64,000 bases of DNA from Mastigias papua (lineage: Eukaryota; Cnidaria; Scyphozoa; Rhizostomeae; Mastigiidae): positions 14,998,428 to 15,062,427 of the forward strand of contig OZ025280.1 in the NCBI GenBank assembly GCA_964019165.1, read 5' to 3'. Below, in pieces: positions 34,312 through 46,464 of the stretch (within the stretch, counting starts at the first letter, position 1; every line of letters begins with the position of its first letter). The notes beneath the pieces are model-generated. The model searched no databases and was not told the DNA's origin. It saw nothing but the letters and a program-made list of their open reading frames with translations. The position numbers and the translations under genes are program-made.

Positions 34312-36470
34312 TCATCATCATCATAGTGTGTCCAATGCTTTAAGTACATTGAATGTCATGCATCTAAACTTTTCACGGTCTCCTGCTATTCGCATCAAAT
34401 TTTCATAAGACTTTTCAGTCCACTTCTTTAGGTTGTCCATCCATGTAATTCTTGGTCTTCCTCTGCTACGTTTGCCATTGAGTTTTCCTTCAAGCAGCTG
34501 ACGTTGTAGCTCGTTGTGTCTGACTAGGTGACCAAAATACTGACATTTTCGTTTGACTATGTTAGACAACAATTGCTTTTCTTGTACTTTACATGTCTAG
34601 GACTTCTTCATTTGTTTTATGCTTTGTGTATGAAAGTTGTAGCATTTTTCTATATGTCCACATTTCAAAGGCATTTATTTGTCCAGCAAGTGCTTTTGAT
34701 ATCGTCAAGGTTTCTGCACCATAAGTAAGTGTTGACCACACATAACATTTTATTAGTCTCAATCTGGTTGATATACTTATTGTCTGTAATGTTATGACTT
34801 TTGAGATGTTGTTAAATGCTCCCCTTGCTATTTCTATTCTTCTTTTTATTTCACTGTCACATTTGCCATTGTCTGTTATTAAATGTCCAAGGTATATAAA
34901 TTTCTTTACTTGCTCTATTGCTCTCCCTTCTATTGTTATCTTAGCATTTGGTGTGACTTGTTTCTTAGTTACAACCATCACTTTTGTTTTCTTTATGTTA
35001 ATGCTCATACCATAATCCTTTCCTCTTTCATTTACCGTATTTATCAGGTTTTGTAATTTGACAGAATCAGTTGCTAAAAGTCCAGTATCATCCGCATATC
35101 TTAAATTATTCATATTTACTCCTCCAATAACTACACCCGGCATGCCTTCGATTTCTCTAAAAATCTTTTCAGTATATAAATTGTAGAGGTTTGGTGATAG
35201 TACACAACCTTGTCTTACACCCTTCTTTATTTTGAAATCTGACGAAACTCCACTTGTAGTTCTTACCACTGCAGTCTGTTCCCAGTACATTTTGATGATA
35301 ATGTGTAGATCTTTATCGTCCACTCCTATTTCTTTCAAACATTCTATTAGCTTGGTATGGTTAACTCGATCGAAAGCTTTCGTATAGTCAATAAAACATA
35401 TATACACGTCCTGTTGCACCTCTATTGCTCTTTCAAGAATTGTTCATAAATTAAATATTCCTTCTCTGGTACCTATTCCTGGTCTAAACCCACTCTGCAG
35501 ATTACTACATTCTTGATCGATTTTGCTTGCTAAGCGTTGTTGTATGATCTTCAGTAGGAGTTTGGTGACGTGGCTCATAAGGCTTATAGTTCTAAACTCT
35601 GAACAGACCTGTGCTTTTGCTTTCTTGGGGATTGTTATGAATATTGATTTCTCTAGTTCAGTTGGTATATACCCTGTGTTATATATTATATTACAAAGTT
35701 TTGTTATTGTTTTAACATTGTGGTCATCTAGAGCTTTTAACATTTCAGTTGATATTTCACCCGACCCGGTTGCTTTGCCCTTTTTCATTGAAGATATGGC
35801 CTTCTGTACTTCTTCTTGTAATATGTTGTTTCCAGTTGTCATTGTAAATCTAGGTATGTCAGCTCTATTATCATCATATAACTCTGTAATATACTCTTTC
35901 CATCTATTAGCAACGTCTTTCTCATCAAACAAGAGATTTCCCCCTTTGTCCATGATGCATCCGTTACTGTTGTTATACTTTTTATTTTGCCATAGATCTT
36001 TGACTTTAGCATGCATTTCTCGCGAGTTATGGTTTTTCTCTAATTCTTCTATTTCCTCACATTGCTTATTGAACGAAGTCTCTTTTGCCTTTCTGCAGTC
36101 ATTGATTATTTCTTTGTTTAACTAATTATATTTGTTTCTATCAACATTTTTATAAGCTTTCCGTTCGTCCATCATGTTTAGAATATCATCAGTCATCCAT
36201 GCTTGTTTTTGTCCTTTTGTTCTGAAAGGGAGAAGTCCTTTTGTTGTTGTTATAATGCTCTCTTTCACTTTACGCCAGATGTCTTCAATATGTTCCTCTT
36301 GGTCAGACTGCTGTTCAGGTTCTTCTATGTGAAGTGCATCAAATCTATTTCTTACTTCAATATTGAATCTAGCTGCATATGAGTTGTTCTTAAGTAAACT
36401 GACATCCAAATGTTGTTTTCTATTTGTCTTGTTTAGTTTCTTTAGCTTAATCTTCATTTTTACTATTACT
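34312..36470 (-). mobile_element. 5'-truncated RTE-like non-LTR retrotransposon
   Basis: A minus-strand LINE fragment with no endonuclease domain and a 3' end in a short ATGATGATG run (complement of 34315-34326), typical of RTE-clade tails. The ORF content matches the reverse-transcriptase and C-terminal parts only, so the 5' half was lost, probably by incomplete reverse transcription. It lies inside the element 33974-36684. Confidence 0.85.
34321..36457 (-). pseudogene. RTE-like reverse transcriptase ORF
   Basis: The protein reads from a linker after the missing endonuclease (PFRTKGQKQAWMTDDIL) through the reverse transcriptase: MKKGKATGSGEISTEMLK, FRTISLMSH, CFIDYTKAFDRVNH, GVRQGCVLSPNLYNLY and LRYADDTGLLA (catalytic YADD). 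The C-terminus has AFEMWTYRKMLQLSY, then CQYFGHLVRHNE and SRGRPRITWMDNLKKW. Breaks: in-frame stops at 36122 and 35444 and a frameshift near 34580. The 276-codon stretch 35419-34589 is open and includes the catalytic Asp pair. The clade call (RTE/BovB-like) rests on the C-terminal and tail features. Confidence 0.88.
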
Positions 36471-36959
36471 TAAAACCATTTTTTTTCATTTTTACTATAA
36501 CTATTACTTTTACTATTACCTCCACTTAAAACTATAATACAATGAATATGTTAAAGTGTAGGAGATTGAGTTTTTTACTAGATATATATATTTAGGGTGA
36601 TACATGCCATGGGACCTTCATTAGCCACACCCAGCCACACCCTATGATAGAATACCCAGTCAAAAAAGTCACGCTACGCCACTGGTAGAGAGTGAGTACA
36701 AATTACACTTTTTAGTGCATAGGCAGGGTCACTCACTCACTCTGCAGAAAATGTTTCAAGGGTGCCACTCTTGTGCTTCATACCTAAATAGGTTTTTTAA
36801 AGACCCGGCTTTGGTTGTGAATAGAAAAAATGTATACACACTGTAATTTACTTATCTCAAAACAACATCAAAGCAATTGTTGACCATTGAAGATTTTATG
36901 AATAACAAACCTGCTCTACACTAAAATTTCATTTCTGCAAGGCAAAAAGGGCCTGGATA

Positions 36960-37583
36960 TTCTGAGAATCATGTTCAGAGAACAATATCAACGGCATCCA
37001 TGGCCAGTAGATTGAGGTGCATCTATACAGCACAGGACATGGTGGAATGGTACCCAGCAGATATCTGGCGTTGCAGGCCACTAAAATGGATTTTTTGTCA
37101 TGACATTGACCAGCACATCATGGTTCTCCTCTGACTTTTCCACAAGTGTACCAAGACACCAATCATTATCATACATGCATGTAACATATTTCCCTGGCAA
37201 GAAGTTATTTTGGTCATGGTGCACATTTGCAGTCAAAGGAAATGTCTGAAAATGGAGTCTGAAGAGATGCAAAGCAGTCTCAAAATGCTAGGACATGTTG
37301 CATGGAAACAATGATGAGATCTACTGCCAGGAACATTTTTACCATTTGCATATCTATCTTCCAGTTTGTGGTTGGTGGACTGCAGTATTATTTCCTGATC
37401 TACAACATAAACAACTTTATGCCATTGATATTAGTAGTAGCCCATATGAAGAGTTCACTGGGGGCAAGGATTTTATTATCGACTGGTGCTTGAAGACTAG
37501 CCCTTGCAGCTAGCCTGTTCACAGTTCCACAAATTCTATCACGTGGACTCTTGCAATGGCTTGTTGCACAAAATGCCATTGGG
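36960..37583 (-). pseudogene. C-terminal part of an unnamed transposon gene split by BEL/Pao-2
   Basis: Continues, past the BEL/Pao-2 insertion, the minus-strand gene at 44091-47095. Segments are CATSHCKSPRDRICGTVNRL, ILAPSELFIWATTNINGI and, further on, FLPGKYVTCMYDNDWCLGTL, then NHDVLVNVMTKNP and WPATPDICWVPFHHVLCCID. I recognise this as a protein repeatedly found in arthropod, cnidarian and sponge genomes and associated with transposons, but I cannot give a family name or activity. Several frameshifts and stops show it is dead. Confidence 0.6.
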
Positions 37584-38056
37584 TGTTGCAGATCGCAATC
37601 TACCTCAATTTGTGCTGATTCTAAACATATACTACTGAGCTCAGAAACTTCAAAGCAAAAACTCATGTATAGACGTAATAATTCTTCATTTTACGATCCT
37701 TCGTACATCCTCTCTCTAACATTACATAGCTCAACGAACTATCTACGAATCTACGCTGTTAATATGGTTTTACCCCTTTTGGCAATTACAGCCTAAAAAA
37801 CAAGTTCATTTGACTAACAGGAAAGTGAATAAGTCCAAACCATTTTAAGTTTGCGATAACCCAATACATGAAATAAGTGCCGCCGCATTCGTCAGTTCTA
37901 TTAACACGTAGGCGATATGCGGCACTTACGTGAGTAACATAACAATATTACGGTAGAAAATTATTTTAAGCATACAATGGTGCAACAAGGCTTAGTTAAA
38001 TAACAAAATAAATGATTATATAAAAACGACCAAATGCGCGCTCCGAACTCCCCACA
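37584..38056 (-). repeat. 3' LTR of BEL/Pao-2
   Basis: 473 bp, paired with 43618-44090. Element orientation starts TGTGGGGAGTTCGGAGCG. Confidence 0.94.
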
Positions 38057-38075
38057 CACCCCCCTCCTTGGTTCA

Positions 38076-41000
38076 CTAAGGGTCAAGCATAAGCTGGGAT
38101 TTCCAGCGCCCATCCAATGCTGCCGCTCTACTGGGTCTAGCTGTAATATCACGCTCACTCGCTTCATTTACATCCACCATTTCTTCCCTGCTTTTCTCTC
38201 TATTCTTACTTCCGTCACGCACATCAGAACAAGAAATCTCTAATGGGTAAAGTTTTTGAACTGGACGAATCAATGCCTCGGGCTTACCTTTTGCAGATAC
38301 TCTCCTTACCTGTGCCCCCCCCCCGTATTTCACCGTCCTTTCCTTGGATCAGTTTTTCCACGATGGCTACTTTCCAAGCGTTCCTCTTCAGGTTATTTTC
38401 ATCACGTACAATGACTATCTCTCCTTCTGTGATAATGTTTCGTTCTGCAGGTCTCAATCTGTGGACTTCTTGTAAACCTGAAAGATACTCCGAACGCCAC
38501 CTTTTCCAAAAGTGACTCAATTTTTTGGTTAGGTATATAAATCTCCTGGATAGGTTAACATTATAATCATCATTGTCATAATCTAGATCTTTATCAACGT
38601 AATCAGATAGGGGTGAAATCCTTCTTCCAACAAGCAAATGGGAAGGGGTTAATACCTGTGAATCAAACTCCTCATGTTGATATGTTAATGGCCTAGAATT
38701 CAATGTTGCCTCGACTTCCACGAGTACCGTACTTAATTCATCCTGCCTGAGTCTAGCATTGCCTAGAACTTTTCTTAAGCACCTTTTTTCACTACCTATC
38801 ATGCATTCAAACGCACCGCCCATCCACGGACTTCTATCTAGATTGAATCTCCAGTCTATCCGCTTCGACAAAAGAAAAGTCTCTACCTCGGCTGTAGATA
38901 CAAATTCATACAATAGCTTTGATGCTGCTTTAAATGTCTTAGCATTGTCGGATACAATGCGCACTGGTGTTCCTCTTCTAGCACAAAATCTGCGTAGCAA
39001 ATTTACAAATGTAATGGTATTAAGGTCCAACACTAATTCCAGGTGAACAGCTCTAGTGATAAAACAAGTGAAGAGAACAATATATGACTTCACCATTTCA
39101 CTACCCTTAGTTTTTACAAACAGTGGCCCGGCAAAATCAATACCAGTAGTGCTAAAGGGTGGTGCCTCAGTTACCCTAAAATCTGGCAGGGCAGCTGTGG
39201 GGGGGGGTCATTAAATGGTTTGCAATCCATAAACCTACAAGGAAAACATTGCTTCAAAATCTTTTTTACAAATTGCCTCCCCTTTGTTATCCAGAATCTG
39301 GACCTTAGCTCAGCAAGTGTAGCTCTAACCCTCATATGGTGAACTTTGCTATGACAATCAAGTACAATCAACTGAGTTAAGCTGTGCCCTTTTGGTAAAA
39401 TTATAAGGTACTTTGCTTCTAAATTTAAGTCGGAATTCTCCAATCTCCCCTGCAAACTAGTAAATCATTGTTTACAACAATGCCTAGTTGGATCTTAACC
39501 TTTTCAAAATCTGCACTCTCTTCCATCATTCTTTGTGCATCTTTTATCGACACTTTTTCTGCCTCTTTTATTTCTTCTACTTTCAATCCTCCTTTTTTCA
39601 GTTCTCCTTTCTTTCTTTGTTCCTTCACATTATTTATGAATCTCCTCACCCAAGCAGTTACTCTAAGCAGTTTGTTTAAGGACGTAAACTTTTCGACATT
39701 CACAACATTATCTACTCTATCATTATTTTCTGCTACTACACTTAACACTACTATCTTTTTTCTCTCTTCTTGGACCTGCATTGTATCATTAAGTACTAAA
39801 GTGTCAGGCCAATTTTCCTCACCATCCCTTAGCCATACAGGGCCTTCCCACCACAATTTGCTGTTACATAAGGCTGAGGCTGATGCTCCTCTTGATCCAA
39901 TGTCTGCAGGGTTTTCCTTCCCACTCACATGACCCCAATCTGACTTTTTTGTTAACTTTAATATTTCAGAGACACGAAATTGCACCCATTGTTTCCACTC
40001 TCCCTGGTTATAGATCCAATAGAGAGCAGTTTTGCTATCAAGCCAGAACTTTGTTTTTTCAATGGTAATTTGAGAAGACAAGGCTTTATAAACACTATCC
40101 ATAAGGGCTGCTAGGATTCTAGCTGACAATAACTCAAGGCGTGGTATAGTTAGATTCTTGAGTGGTGCAACCCTAGTTTTGGAACACAAAAGTTTGGAGT
40201 GTACACCTTTGGTAGTTTCATATACAAGATACACCACTGCACAATACGCCTTCATACTGGCATCTCCAAACCCATGTAACTGACAGCTGACTAACTCACC
40301 TTCATTTTCATTATAAACACACCTTGGAACTGTCAAGGTTTTCACCTTATTTAATTCACAGATCCACTCCTCATATCTTACAGCCTTACAATCAGGAATT
40401 GGATCATCCCAGCCTAGCTTGTCTTGACAAAGTTCCTGGAATAACACCTTAGCTTCCACACATATGGGGCTAGCTATACCTAAAGGGTCAAATGACATAG
40501 CTAAAGTCCTCAAAACACCTCTTTTGGTGAGGTTTCCTACCTTAACATTGACCATTTTGGTGAGATCAAATTCAAAGGTATCCTTTTCACAGTCCCACAC
40601 TAGTCCTAAGACATTGGTCCTTCCTGCAGTTTCTTGTATGGGACATAAAGATTCTTTGGCAAAGGATTGCTCATAAGGAGACTCTGTGCTATCACTTTCT
40701 CTCTCACTCTGTAAGATCTGCTGTCTAAGGTCTGAGCTATTTGTCTTCCATTTATGGAGTGAAAACCCTCCAGCCTTCATCCTCTCTTTTGCCTTACTAT
40801 GGAGTGAAAATGCTTCAGCTACATTAGCACAACCAGTCACAAGATCATCAACATAGAATGATTGTGACATTTGCCTACTAAACACTGGGTCTAAATCCTG
40901 GAAAGAAGAAAGGTGGTGACGCAAAACTGCATTTAATATAAAGGGTGAGCTGTTAACACCAAACACAACACGGTTAAATATCAAAACAATAACCTCAGGT

Positions 41001-43592
41001 TCTTTCACATTAATATCATTAATCCAAAGAAATCTTAAACAATCTCGATCAGCTGAGCTTACCTCAATGTTCAAAAATGCTTTTTTAAATATCACCTACA
41101 ATAGCAACTCTGGTATTCCTAAATCTCACTAAGATGTCAAAGATCAATGGTGACAAGGATGGCCCCACATGTAAGCAGTCATTTAAAGAAGTCTTAGTTG
41201 TTTTATCCCTGCAAGATGCATCGTAAACAACTCTTACCTTTTTTGTTTCTGCATTTTGGCGTACAACTGCTGAGTGTGGTAAATAAGAGATCTTGTCTGC
41301 TTCTTCCATTTCTGCCACTTTTGAGATAATACCTTTATCTACTTGATCTGATATGATTCTATCATATTCATGAAAGATTGTAATATCTTGCTTAAATTTT
41401 CTAACCTGAGATTGCAACCTAGCATAACAATTGTCATAATTCAATGGTATATGACCATGGCCTGCTTTCCATGGCAACGAAACAGAATACCTTTCACCGG
41501 TGACCTTAATGTTATCAATTAGATTTTCATGTACATCATCATTAGGCCTTATGCCTAAAGTATCAAGATCCCAGAGTTTCTGTACCTGCTGATCAATGTC
41601 TCTTGTTGATGGCTCACATGGCAAAAAATTTAAAGAGCATTCTGGAATAGAAGCAAGAGGTTTACCTTTCAAGGGTCCTGAGAGAACCCAACCAAGAGTT
41701 GTCTTGATATCCACAGGCTCATGTGGCCCCCCTCATATTTCTTCTCCTTCCATATCTTTCCACTGGAAATCTGCTCCTAGTAAAATCTGAATATCAAGCT
41801 TGTCCTCACACCTAGAGACATCTGAAAAGTATATCCTTTGGAGATGTGGGTAATGTTTTTTGACTTGTTCAACATGTATATTTGTGATGCTGGTTATATT
41901 ATCAACAACAAAACAAAGAATTTTAACTCTCTTCTCTCCTCTCTTCAATGGCACAAGATAGAATTCTACCAAATCTCTTTCACTCTCCATTGCTTCTTTA
42001 CTCCCAAAAGCTTTTATACCCAATCTTTCTCTTCCCACTCTTTTCAGACCCAACTTCGCAACAGCATCAGCAGAAATAAAGGACCTGTGACTTCCAGAGT
42101 CAAACAGCACTCTCACATTCCCATCTTTTTTATCATTCACGTTTGCTAATGCTGTCTGCAGAGCCACAGTGTCCCCAGAGCACATACTACCAACCCAGGC
42201 TGCGGCGCTAGGGTTTAACTTATTGCGTTGGTCGCTAATAGGTGCATCCTTAATTTCTGGCTTAGATGGTATGCTAGCACAAATAGATGCATGATGCTTT
42301 GCCTTATAATACAAACACCTACACTTTGATCTACATTCAAAGGATTTGTGATTGGGCTTAAGGTATACAAAACACCTATAAGATTTCCTAAGTATACTTC
42401 TCCTGTCCTCGGGGCTTGTGTGAGTTTGGCAATCACTCGATGGGTGCTGTCCACTACAGTATACGCACTGCTGTCTTCTTTCGGTTGTGAAAAGAGCGCT
42501 GGCTGTATTTGGTCCTTTCAACTTCGGTTGTTGTCTCCCTTCCTCCCATTTAGGCCGGCCACTAAATTGCAGAATGTCTTCATGGCTCTCCCGCACTTCC
42601 AGTTCAATGTCAAGTTCTGCAATTAGCTCTTTCAGATCCCATTCCAGAATGCTCTTCCTACGTGATCTTATCATGCTGAACTTCAACTGCCTAGGGAGTT
42701 TTTCCACTAGAACCGGAACAACAATCTTTGAATAAGTGCTCTGGTCAACAGATAGAGCCTAGAGTCCACGGAAGTTGGTCTCAATTTGATCTCTGAATTT
42801 ACGAAATCTATCCACATCATCTTCATGAAAAACGGGTTGGATGTGTACCAGCCGATTGATATGAGCATGTTCTAGCATTCTCGGTTGCGCGAACCTTTTC
42901 TTCAATAAATCAACTGCCGTCTTGTACTTTGCATCGGATAAGGGTACACCGGCAATCACTGACCTGGCAGGCTCATCCAAATATCCCTTCAGGTACTTCA
43001 TCTTGTCTACGTTAGCCAAATCTTCATTCTCGTCAATCGCACTCACAAAGCTATCCCAAAAGTCTTGGAACTCATCAATCCTCCCGGAAAATTTCTTGAT
43101 TTCCAATTGTGGTAGTTTGACCCGCACATGCTTCTTGCCGTTATCACTATGGTACGAAAAAAGTGAGCAGTCAGATGCAATACTATCTCTTGATTTACTC
43201 CTATTCGTTGTATGAGAACTGCTTGATTTCACCGACACATCATCGTCTTCCTGTACCAAAACCGGATCATCCTTCTGATCGAGTATTTCGCTGATAATTA
43301 GTAAGGCTTTAGTAAGTTTTTCTGAATATTCACTGGCATCTTCGACTTCTTTATCACAGATATCATCATCATCATCATGCTCGAGGAGATATCCAAGTAT
43401 TTTATTGTCTAATTCCTTCAGTTCATTCCTTTGAGTTGTAAGTTGTTCATGATATAATTTGATTTGAATGGTGTCGTTGACTTCATCACTATCTTTCAGT
43501 TCCAAAGCTTTATTCACCAGCTTTGTAGTATGTCTACGAAATGCTCTTCTCTTTCTTCTCAATAATTCGACTTCTTCCCGTTCTAACCTCAT
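38076..43592 (-). pseudogene. BEL/Pao-2 gag-pol polyprotein (five or more disruptions)
   Basis: Gag starts MRLEREEVELLRRKR and has the core KLPQLEIKKFSGRIDEF, FWDSFVSAIDENED and MKYLKGYLDEPA. CCHC-like knuckles follow (CVYCSGQHPSSDC and next), then protease LFDSGSHRSFI, reverse transcriptase with YVDD (FYVDDLVTG), RNase H, and integrase with a zinc finger and DDE core (DFAGP, VSDNAKT, GAFECM). Breaks: TAG 42759, TGA 41733, a frameshift near 41090, one near 39440, one at a run of nine G (39201-39209) and one at a C run (38316-38325). The C-terminus in the last frame ends at 38076, just before the polypurine tract. No env is seen. Confidence 0.92.
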
Positions 43593-43617
43593 AGTATATC
43601 CGGCTCGGTGGACCAAG

Positions 43618-44090
43618 TGTTGTAGATCGCAATCTACCTCAATTCGTTCTGATTCTAAACATATACTACTGAGCTCAGACACTTCAAAGCAAAAACTCAT
43701 TTATAGACGTAATAATTCTTCATTTTACGATCCTTCGTACATCCTCTCTCTAACATTACATAGCTCAACGAACTATCTACGAATCTACGCTGTTAATATG
43801 GTTTTACCCCTTTTGGCAATTACAGCCTAAAAAACAAGTTCATTTGAATAACAGGAAAGTGAATAAGTCCGAACCATTTTAAGTTTGCGATAACCCAATA
43901 CATGAAATAAGTGCCGCCGCATTCGTCAGTTCCGTTAACATGTAGGCAATATGTGGCACTTACGTGAGTAACATAACAATATTACGGTAGAAAATTATTT
44001 TAAGCATACAACGGCGCAACAAGGCTTAGTTAAATAACAAAATAAATGATTATATAAAAACGACCAAATGCGCGCTCCGAATTCCCCACA
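43618..44090 (-). repeat. 5' LTR of BEL/Pao-2
   Basis: 473 bp. About 15 differences from 37584-38056, several of them C/T or G/A at CpG-like sites. Confidence 0.94.
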
Positions 44091-44592
44091 TTTGGCATCC
44101 ATTGCAAAATCTTGTTTGTGATAGGTCAGATTTGTCAAGTTCTATCACTAAAACATACACAGTTTGATACTGAAGGAAGAACTTGTTGACTCCAAGAAAT
44201 TGCTATACTGATGAAACAATGAACAGCATTGGTATCATGCTTCAAACTGTTAGAAATTATGCAAATGTTAGTATATTGGCATGTGTCACTTTGCTTGTAA
44301 TACACAACAAAGTGATGCAGGGTAGCTTGGCTGTTATTCCAATGATGACCCTACACAGCAATGTGAACACTAAAAGAATAGATCTCTGCAAAGTCTAAAG
44401 GGATAATGCATGTATCCTCTGAGAGGTTTTGCTTCAAAGTTCTCCAAAATTGAGCTTGTGATTTGGCCATAAATTATGGGGATGCAGCTTATTTCCACTT
44501 TGCAGAACAATCTACATGAATTCAGCAACTATGCATTAGAGAGCTACCAAACTTGTATGGTCTGTGTGAAGCCATTGCTTGTATGACATTTG
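44091..44592 (-). pseudogene. middle part of the unnamed transposon gene (between two insertions)
   Basis: Joins the part at 46465-47095 once the 44593-46464 element is subtracted: DDDDQ then MSYKQWLHTDHTSLVALQ. It then continues with decayed segments up to NLTNLTYHKQDFAMDAK at the BEL/Pao-2 junction. Stops and frameshifts are frequent. It is the same protein as at 36960-37583. Confidence 0.55.
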
Positions 44593-46464
44593 CAGTGGCG
44601 GATTCAGACTAAAATCTGACAGGGGCTGATAATCACGAGTGTGGGCATGGTGGGAGTGGTGGGTGTGGTCAGTTTGGAAGTAGGCTTTATGCAATGAAAG
44701 TATAGAGCGAAATATTTGATGATCAATCACATGTATGTGCTACGAAGTTTATCGGCCCTGTCCTAACAATTCACCACAAGATCTGGACGATGTTCAGTAC
44801 CTGAAGTGATGGCTTTGCTTATCTGGTCTCTGCTCGACATTCAGAATAGCAAATCATTTTTAAATCTACAACATTCTGTATTTAAATAGGCTGGAAATGT
44901 GCATTGCCAAGTCAATCAACCGACCGCACAGAACAACTAGACCTAAAAGCTCCAATTATCTGCTAGTGTAACGAAACATATCATGTGACAGTGACGTAAA
45001 CACATCATGGCATCATTATCCTTAGAAGAATGGTCTATTTTGCTTGTATTTATCGCGCCTACACAGTAAACAGTGTTAAATGCTATCGACTTCCTGAGAC
45101 TCATGGTGATTCTGCTAACACACTACGCATGGTTCACTGAGGTGAAAAGGAAGGAAAGAACAACAATGTGGCAGTCCTTATCCAAGACGGAGATTTAACT
45201 TATGTACCGTGCAGTTATGTCGAACCAAATCAATTCCATGACTTTAGGCTTTTCAGATAAAGTACATGTAACTGATTCGACTCAAGTAATGACGTCATCT
45301 AACCTAGTCCTGAGAGTCCCTCACTGCCAACAACAAAATGCAACCAGGGTCCTACAGATGCAAGCGGCTATCAAGTTATCCTGCCTAAACGCAGACACAA
45401 TAGCTCTAACCAGAAGCCCCACATATCAAAATTAACAGTTTAACAAAGTGCAATAGTTATATACGTTATTCCACTTCGTACATTCGTTTAAAGCTGGGTA
45501 TGGTGCTACAAATGGCTCACTACTGTTGTAGTCTGAGCACGTAATTCCTGTTACCTATATTCGCTTACCTTTTAAGCTTTCTTCACCAACAATGCGTTTG
45601 GCTGCCTTCATATGTTACTCCAAAAGTATCTAACGATCATTTTGAAATAGGAACATGGCACTGATTTCAGTAAACAACATGTATCTGATGAACTCACGTG
45701 AAATCTCCTGTATGTGGTTCTGGTTCTAGATGCCTGTTAGCACTTTTTTATCATCGAATGCATTTTACTGGCCAGAATACACCCAGAGATATACTGGATA
45801 TCCAATAAAACCATGAGTCAAAGACAAGATAGTCCAAGCCCCCTTGGTCTATAGAATACTCAATTTGAATGGGGCTCAAAGCACCCATGAGAAATTTACT
45901 GGCTGCACGTGACTACAGAAATCGCTTAGTATCCAATCGTCTGTTAGTACCTTGATCACAAAACAATCAATATTCCGAGCCCCCCTCACCCGTAGAATAC
46001 ACTGTTAAAACACATGGCATTTTACCGACCAGGGGGGCTCGGAATATTCATTGTCTTATGATCAAGATATTTGCAAACGATTGGACACTGGATGGCTTGC
46101 TGCGTCACGTGCAGTCAGTAAATTTTTCGATGACGCTTTGAGCCCCGTTGAAATCGAGTATTCCATAGACCAAGGGGGCTCGGAATATCCATTGTCTCTT
46201 GATGGAGATCCTGACAAAAGATTGGACACCTAATACATATGTTGGTCAATGGTAGTCAGCAAAATACATACAGACTCTCTGTTGACATTTGGTTTTCTAC
46301 ATGTTACCACTTTTGCGACCCAAAAGAGCTGCAATACTTGCAAACTGTCCTGTGTAGCATTTATATATAGGAAGATTTGTTAAAGTGAAAGAATATTATA
46401 TTCTTAAACCTAGAAATCCGACTGGGGCTCAAGCCCCCCCAGCCCCCCTCTGAATCCGCCACTG
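44593..46464. mobile_element. DNA element with 5-bp target duplication and internal foldback
   Basis: 1872 bp. Ends are CAGTGGCGGATTCAGACT and, in reverse complement, CAGTGGCGGATTCAGAGG, flanked by ATTTG on both sides (44588-44592, 46465-46469). It interrupts the unnamed transposon gene precisely. No transposase ORF. A large inverted repeat occupies 45822-46200. The CAGTGGCG end is widespread among hAT-like non-autonomous elements, but the 5-bp duplication is shorter than the usual 8 bp, so the superfamily is uncertain. Confidence 0.85.
45822..46200. repeat. foldback inside the 44593-46464 element
   Basis: Arms of about 165 bp (45822-45986 and 46032-46200) around a spacer of about 45 bp. Both arms begin and end with GGGGGCTYGGAATAT-type words, giving a symmetrical outline. 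Identity between arms is moderate, with a mismatch about every ten bases. Confidence 0.8.

Larger units (their letters stand above)
33974..36684. mobile_element. hAT-type non-autonomous element carrying an RTE-like LINE
   Basis: Bounded by the perfect 8-bp duplication GTAGAGAG (33966-33973 and 36685-36692). The ends are CAATGGCGTAGCGTCAGGGT and, in reverse complement, CAGTGGCGTAGCGTGACTTT. This is the hAT pattern. Apart from the LINE insertion only about 550 bp of non-coding DNA remains, so it is a MITE-like copy. Shared words near both ends (GGGTATTC) extend the inverted similarity. Confidence 0.88.
37584..44090 (-). mobile_element. BEL/Pao LTR retrotransposon 2
   Basis: A 6507-bp element on minus with 473-bp LTRs (37584-38056, 43618-44090; TG...CA) about 97 percent identical. 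The primer-binding site after the 5' LTR reads TTGGTCCACCGAGCCGGAT, resembling the complement of a tRNA-Tyr 3' end. A polypurine tract (complement of ACACCCCCCTCC, 38056-38067) precedes the 3' LTR. gag-pol runs 43592 to 38076 with stops and frameshifts. The 5-bp target duplication is CCAAA/CCCAA (minus strand, one substitution). It inserted into the transposon gene at 36960-47095. Confidence 0.95.

Noticed and set aside
35523..36125. 200-codon plus-strand ORF and other plus ORFs over 26-31 and 39-43 kb
   Set aside because: Antisense shadows of the LINE and BEL/Pao reading frames.
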